16,380 nucleotides of DNA from an uncultured Prevotella sp. (GTDB lineage Bacteria; Bacteroidota; Bacteroidia; Bacteroidales; Bacteroidaceae): the NCBI GenBank assembly GCA_905373605.1, contig CAJPTO010000048.1, forward strand, positions 1 to 16,380, in the 5' to 3' direction. The translations under genes were made by a program, and so were the position numbers. Positions 14,938-16,380 of the stretch are shown here, piece by piece; position 1 is the first letter of the stretch; each line of letters begins with the position of its first letter. The notes beneath the pieces were generated by a model. That model did not search any database and was not told where the DNA came from. It saw only the letters and a program-made list of their open reading frames with translations.

Positions 14938-16380
14938 CTATCGGTTTCTCCCCTTATATAGCACATACCTGAACTTAGCCGCGAAGCTTCGGCCTGGTTT
15001 TTGCAAACTATAATTGTCGTAAAGGCGTGCATCGGTAAAGTTGTTGGCTTCAAGTGCGATGTTGTATCGGCCGCCTTTGAGCGAATAAACCAGGCTGGCA
15101 TCGTGCGATAGCTGTTCGGGAATGTAGAGCTGTGCCCCCTCGCTGCGCCACGATCTAAAGAAACGGTGCACATATTGCAGGCCGTAGGTGGCGCTAAGGG
15201 TGTTGCCCTCGCCCAAAACATTGTGCAGGCGATAGGTTACATCGGCATTGCCAAAGCTGTAAGGCAGGTTTGGCACGCGGTCGTTGTAGGTTTGCGATGC
15301 CGCACCTTGGGCAGTAAGGCGTTCGCGGTTGCGCATGCTTTGCAAAGCATAGGCCGCGTTTATCGACAAATGGTTGCGATAAGCATAACGTGTGGTGATG
15401 TCCAGGCCATAACCCAGCACCCGTCCATGATTGGTACTGATGGCCGTACCGCGTGTGCTGATGGTGCGAATGATGTAATCGCGTATGTTGCGGTTGTTAA
15501 ATCCCAGCTCCATGCTCAGCAAGTGCGCATCGGCAAACCGGTGTTCGTACATCAAGTTGAGATTGATGTTCAGGCTTCGTTCGGGTTTCAGCCGCGCTTC
15601 GCCTTGCTCATAGTCGCCGTCGCCGAACAGTTCGCGCACGTTTGGCAGGCGGGCGGTGCGTTCGAACGAGCCTTTAACCTGCCAACTGGGCGATACATGC
15701 CATGTGGCTGCCGCACCGAAGCCCAAGGCATCGGCTTTTCGTTCTTGTTCTTCATAGCGGTTGTGGCCAACGGTGGTTGAAACGTTCACTGGTCCATGCA
15801 CCTGCGTGTAGAAATATTTGGCCATGAGCAGCGCGTTCCAATGTTCGTTGGGCACGAACTTATATTCCAAGCCCACAATGTCTTTGATGTTCTTGCGCCG
15901 CATGTAGAGCGAAGCACTCTGCATGGCGGCATTGGCCACGTTGTCGGTAGTTTTTCGGTTGTAATTGCTGTAAGTGTTGTTCAGCGACAGAAAGTGGCGG
16001 CGTTGCCAGCGATACTTCACATTGGCCACAGCCGTAGCCGTATAGCCGCGATATTGTGCTATGGTGGCAATTCCCTCGCCCTGTGTGGCCTTCGATATGT
16101 ACTCGCCGGCCCAGTTATACGTGCGTGCGGCGGTGTCGATGTTGTTAGTTGTCACCACATCATATTTGGCCATGAGGTTAAAGTCGAGCCTTGGCACAAG
16201 CATGTTGCGTTTAACGTAGGTGAACGAGGGCGTGATGCCTTCGGCCTTGCGGTGTTTGCGCCCGAAGACAATCTTCATGAGGTTGGCGTTTTGCACCTGT
16301 GCATATTCGTGGCTGTAGGTAAAGCCCAGCGCAATCTTGTCTGCCCACGGCCTGTCCACCAGTCCCAGCTGTGCCACGAC
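14938..16380 (-). CDS. TonB-dependent receptor, C-terminal barrel (5' end outside window)
   Basis: About 480 residues of the outer-membrane beta-barrel are visible; the frame is open to the right edge, so the signal peptide, plug domain and any N-terminal extension are missing. The sequence alternates as beta-strands and contains the family motif FERTARLPNVRELFGDGDYEQG followed by LKPERSLNINLNL. It ends AAKFRYVLYKGRNR, with an aromatic residue near the terminus as in other barrels. It resembles siderophore-type receptors more than SusC, because the SusC C-terminal features are absent and no SusD follows. It is co-directional with two DUF4374 lipoproteins, the arrangement seen for XusA/XusB. 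The product is probably a ferric xenosiderophore receptor. Confidence 0.85.
   Translation of the reverse strand, partial: VVAQLGLVDRPWADKIALGFTYSHEYAQVQNANLMKIVFGRKHRKAEGITPSFTYVKRNMLVPRLDFNLMAKYDVVTTNNIDTAARTYNWAGEYISKATQGEGIATIAQYRGYTATAVANVKYRWQRRHFLSLNNTYSNYNRKTTDNVANAAMQSASLYMRRKNIKDIVGLEYKFVPNEHWNALLMAKYFYTQVHGPVNVSTTVGHNRYEEQERKADALGFGAAATWHVSPSWQVKGSFERTARLPNVRELFGDGDYEQGEARLKPERSLNINLNLMYEHRFADAHLLSMELGFNNRNIRDYIIRTISTRGTAISTNHGRVLGYGLDITTRYAYRNHLSINAAYALQSMRNRERLTAQGAASQTYNDRVPNLPYSFGNADVTYRLHNVLGEGNTLSATYGLQYVHRFFRSWRSEGAQLYIPEQLSHDASLVYSLKGGRYNIALEANNFTDARLYDNYSLQKPGRSFAAKFRYVLYKGRNR

Noticed and set aside
15166..15780. 204-aa plus-strand open frame
   Set aside because: Antisense to the TonB receptor barrel; no recognisable features.
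14938..16380. SusC-type glycan importer
   Set aside because: No SusD follows, the partners are DUF4374 lipoproteins, and the barrel motifs fit siderophore-type receptors; the diagnostic N-terminal part is outside the window, so this is not absolute.

Overview
The window looks like a piece of a Bacteroidales chromosome, most likely Prevotellaceae. The evidence is the gene content (GH127, GH115, GH30 and GH35 enzymes, a SASA-type esterase, paired DUF4374 lipoproteins, a DUF4890-like protein), signal peptides that mostly end in AxA-Q, a TAnnTTTG-type promoter in front of a tRNA, and acidic residues directly after the lipoprotein cysteines. The genus is an inference. Every protein gene lies on the minus strand; only a tRNA-Gln lies on plus.

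Layout from left to right. Positions 1-393 are non-coding, with two copies of a G-rich repeat and the tRNA promoter. tRNA-Gln(UUG) at 394-464 is followed by a strong hairpin terminator. Positions 505-658 hold two small palindromes and no gene. Positions 659-10686 hold a glycan-degradation cluster transcribed right to left: GH127 (beta-L-arabinofuranosidase type), a SASA/CE6-like esterase, GH30, a GH115 5' part, a GH2 beta-galactosidase 3' part, and GH35. Between the esterase and GH30 is a 359-bp gap carrying five 22-bp-spaced copies of a perfect palindrome. The gap at 10687-11275 has no convincing gene but several inverted and direct repeats. A small secreted DUF4890/Spy-like protein follows (11276-11806). 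From 12108 to the right edge is a TonB-dependent receptor (cut by the window edge) followed by two tandem DUF4374 surface lipoproteins, closed by an 18-bp hairpin terminator.

Function. The enzymes fit stepwise removal of arabinose, acetyl groups, glucuronic acid and galactose from a plant polymer such as type II arabinogalactan; arabinoxylan is the alternative. No SusC/SusD pair or regulator is present, so this is at most part of a polysaccharide utilisation locus. The TonB receptor plus DUF4374 lipoproteins resemble the Xus xenosiderophore uptake system of Bacteroides, so the right-hand operon is more likely iron uptake than glycan import.

The most striking anomaly is at about 4160-4280. 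GH115 stops being GH115 in mid-domain after the motif CDDNYGYI and becomes GH2 beta-galactosidase domain 4 in a different frame, and a second frame change follows near 4160. This looks like a deletion of roughly 3-4 kb that fused two neighbouring genes and destroyed both, or an assembly artefact.
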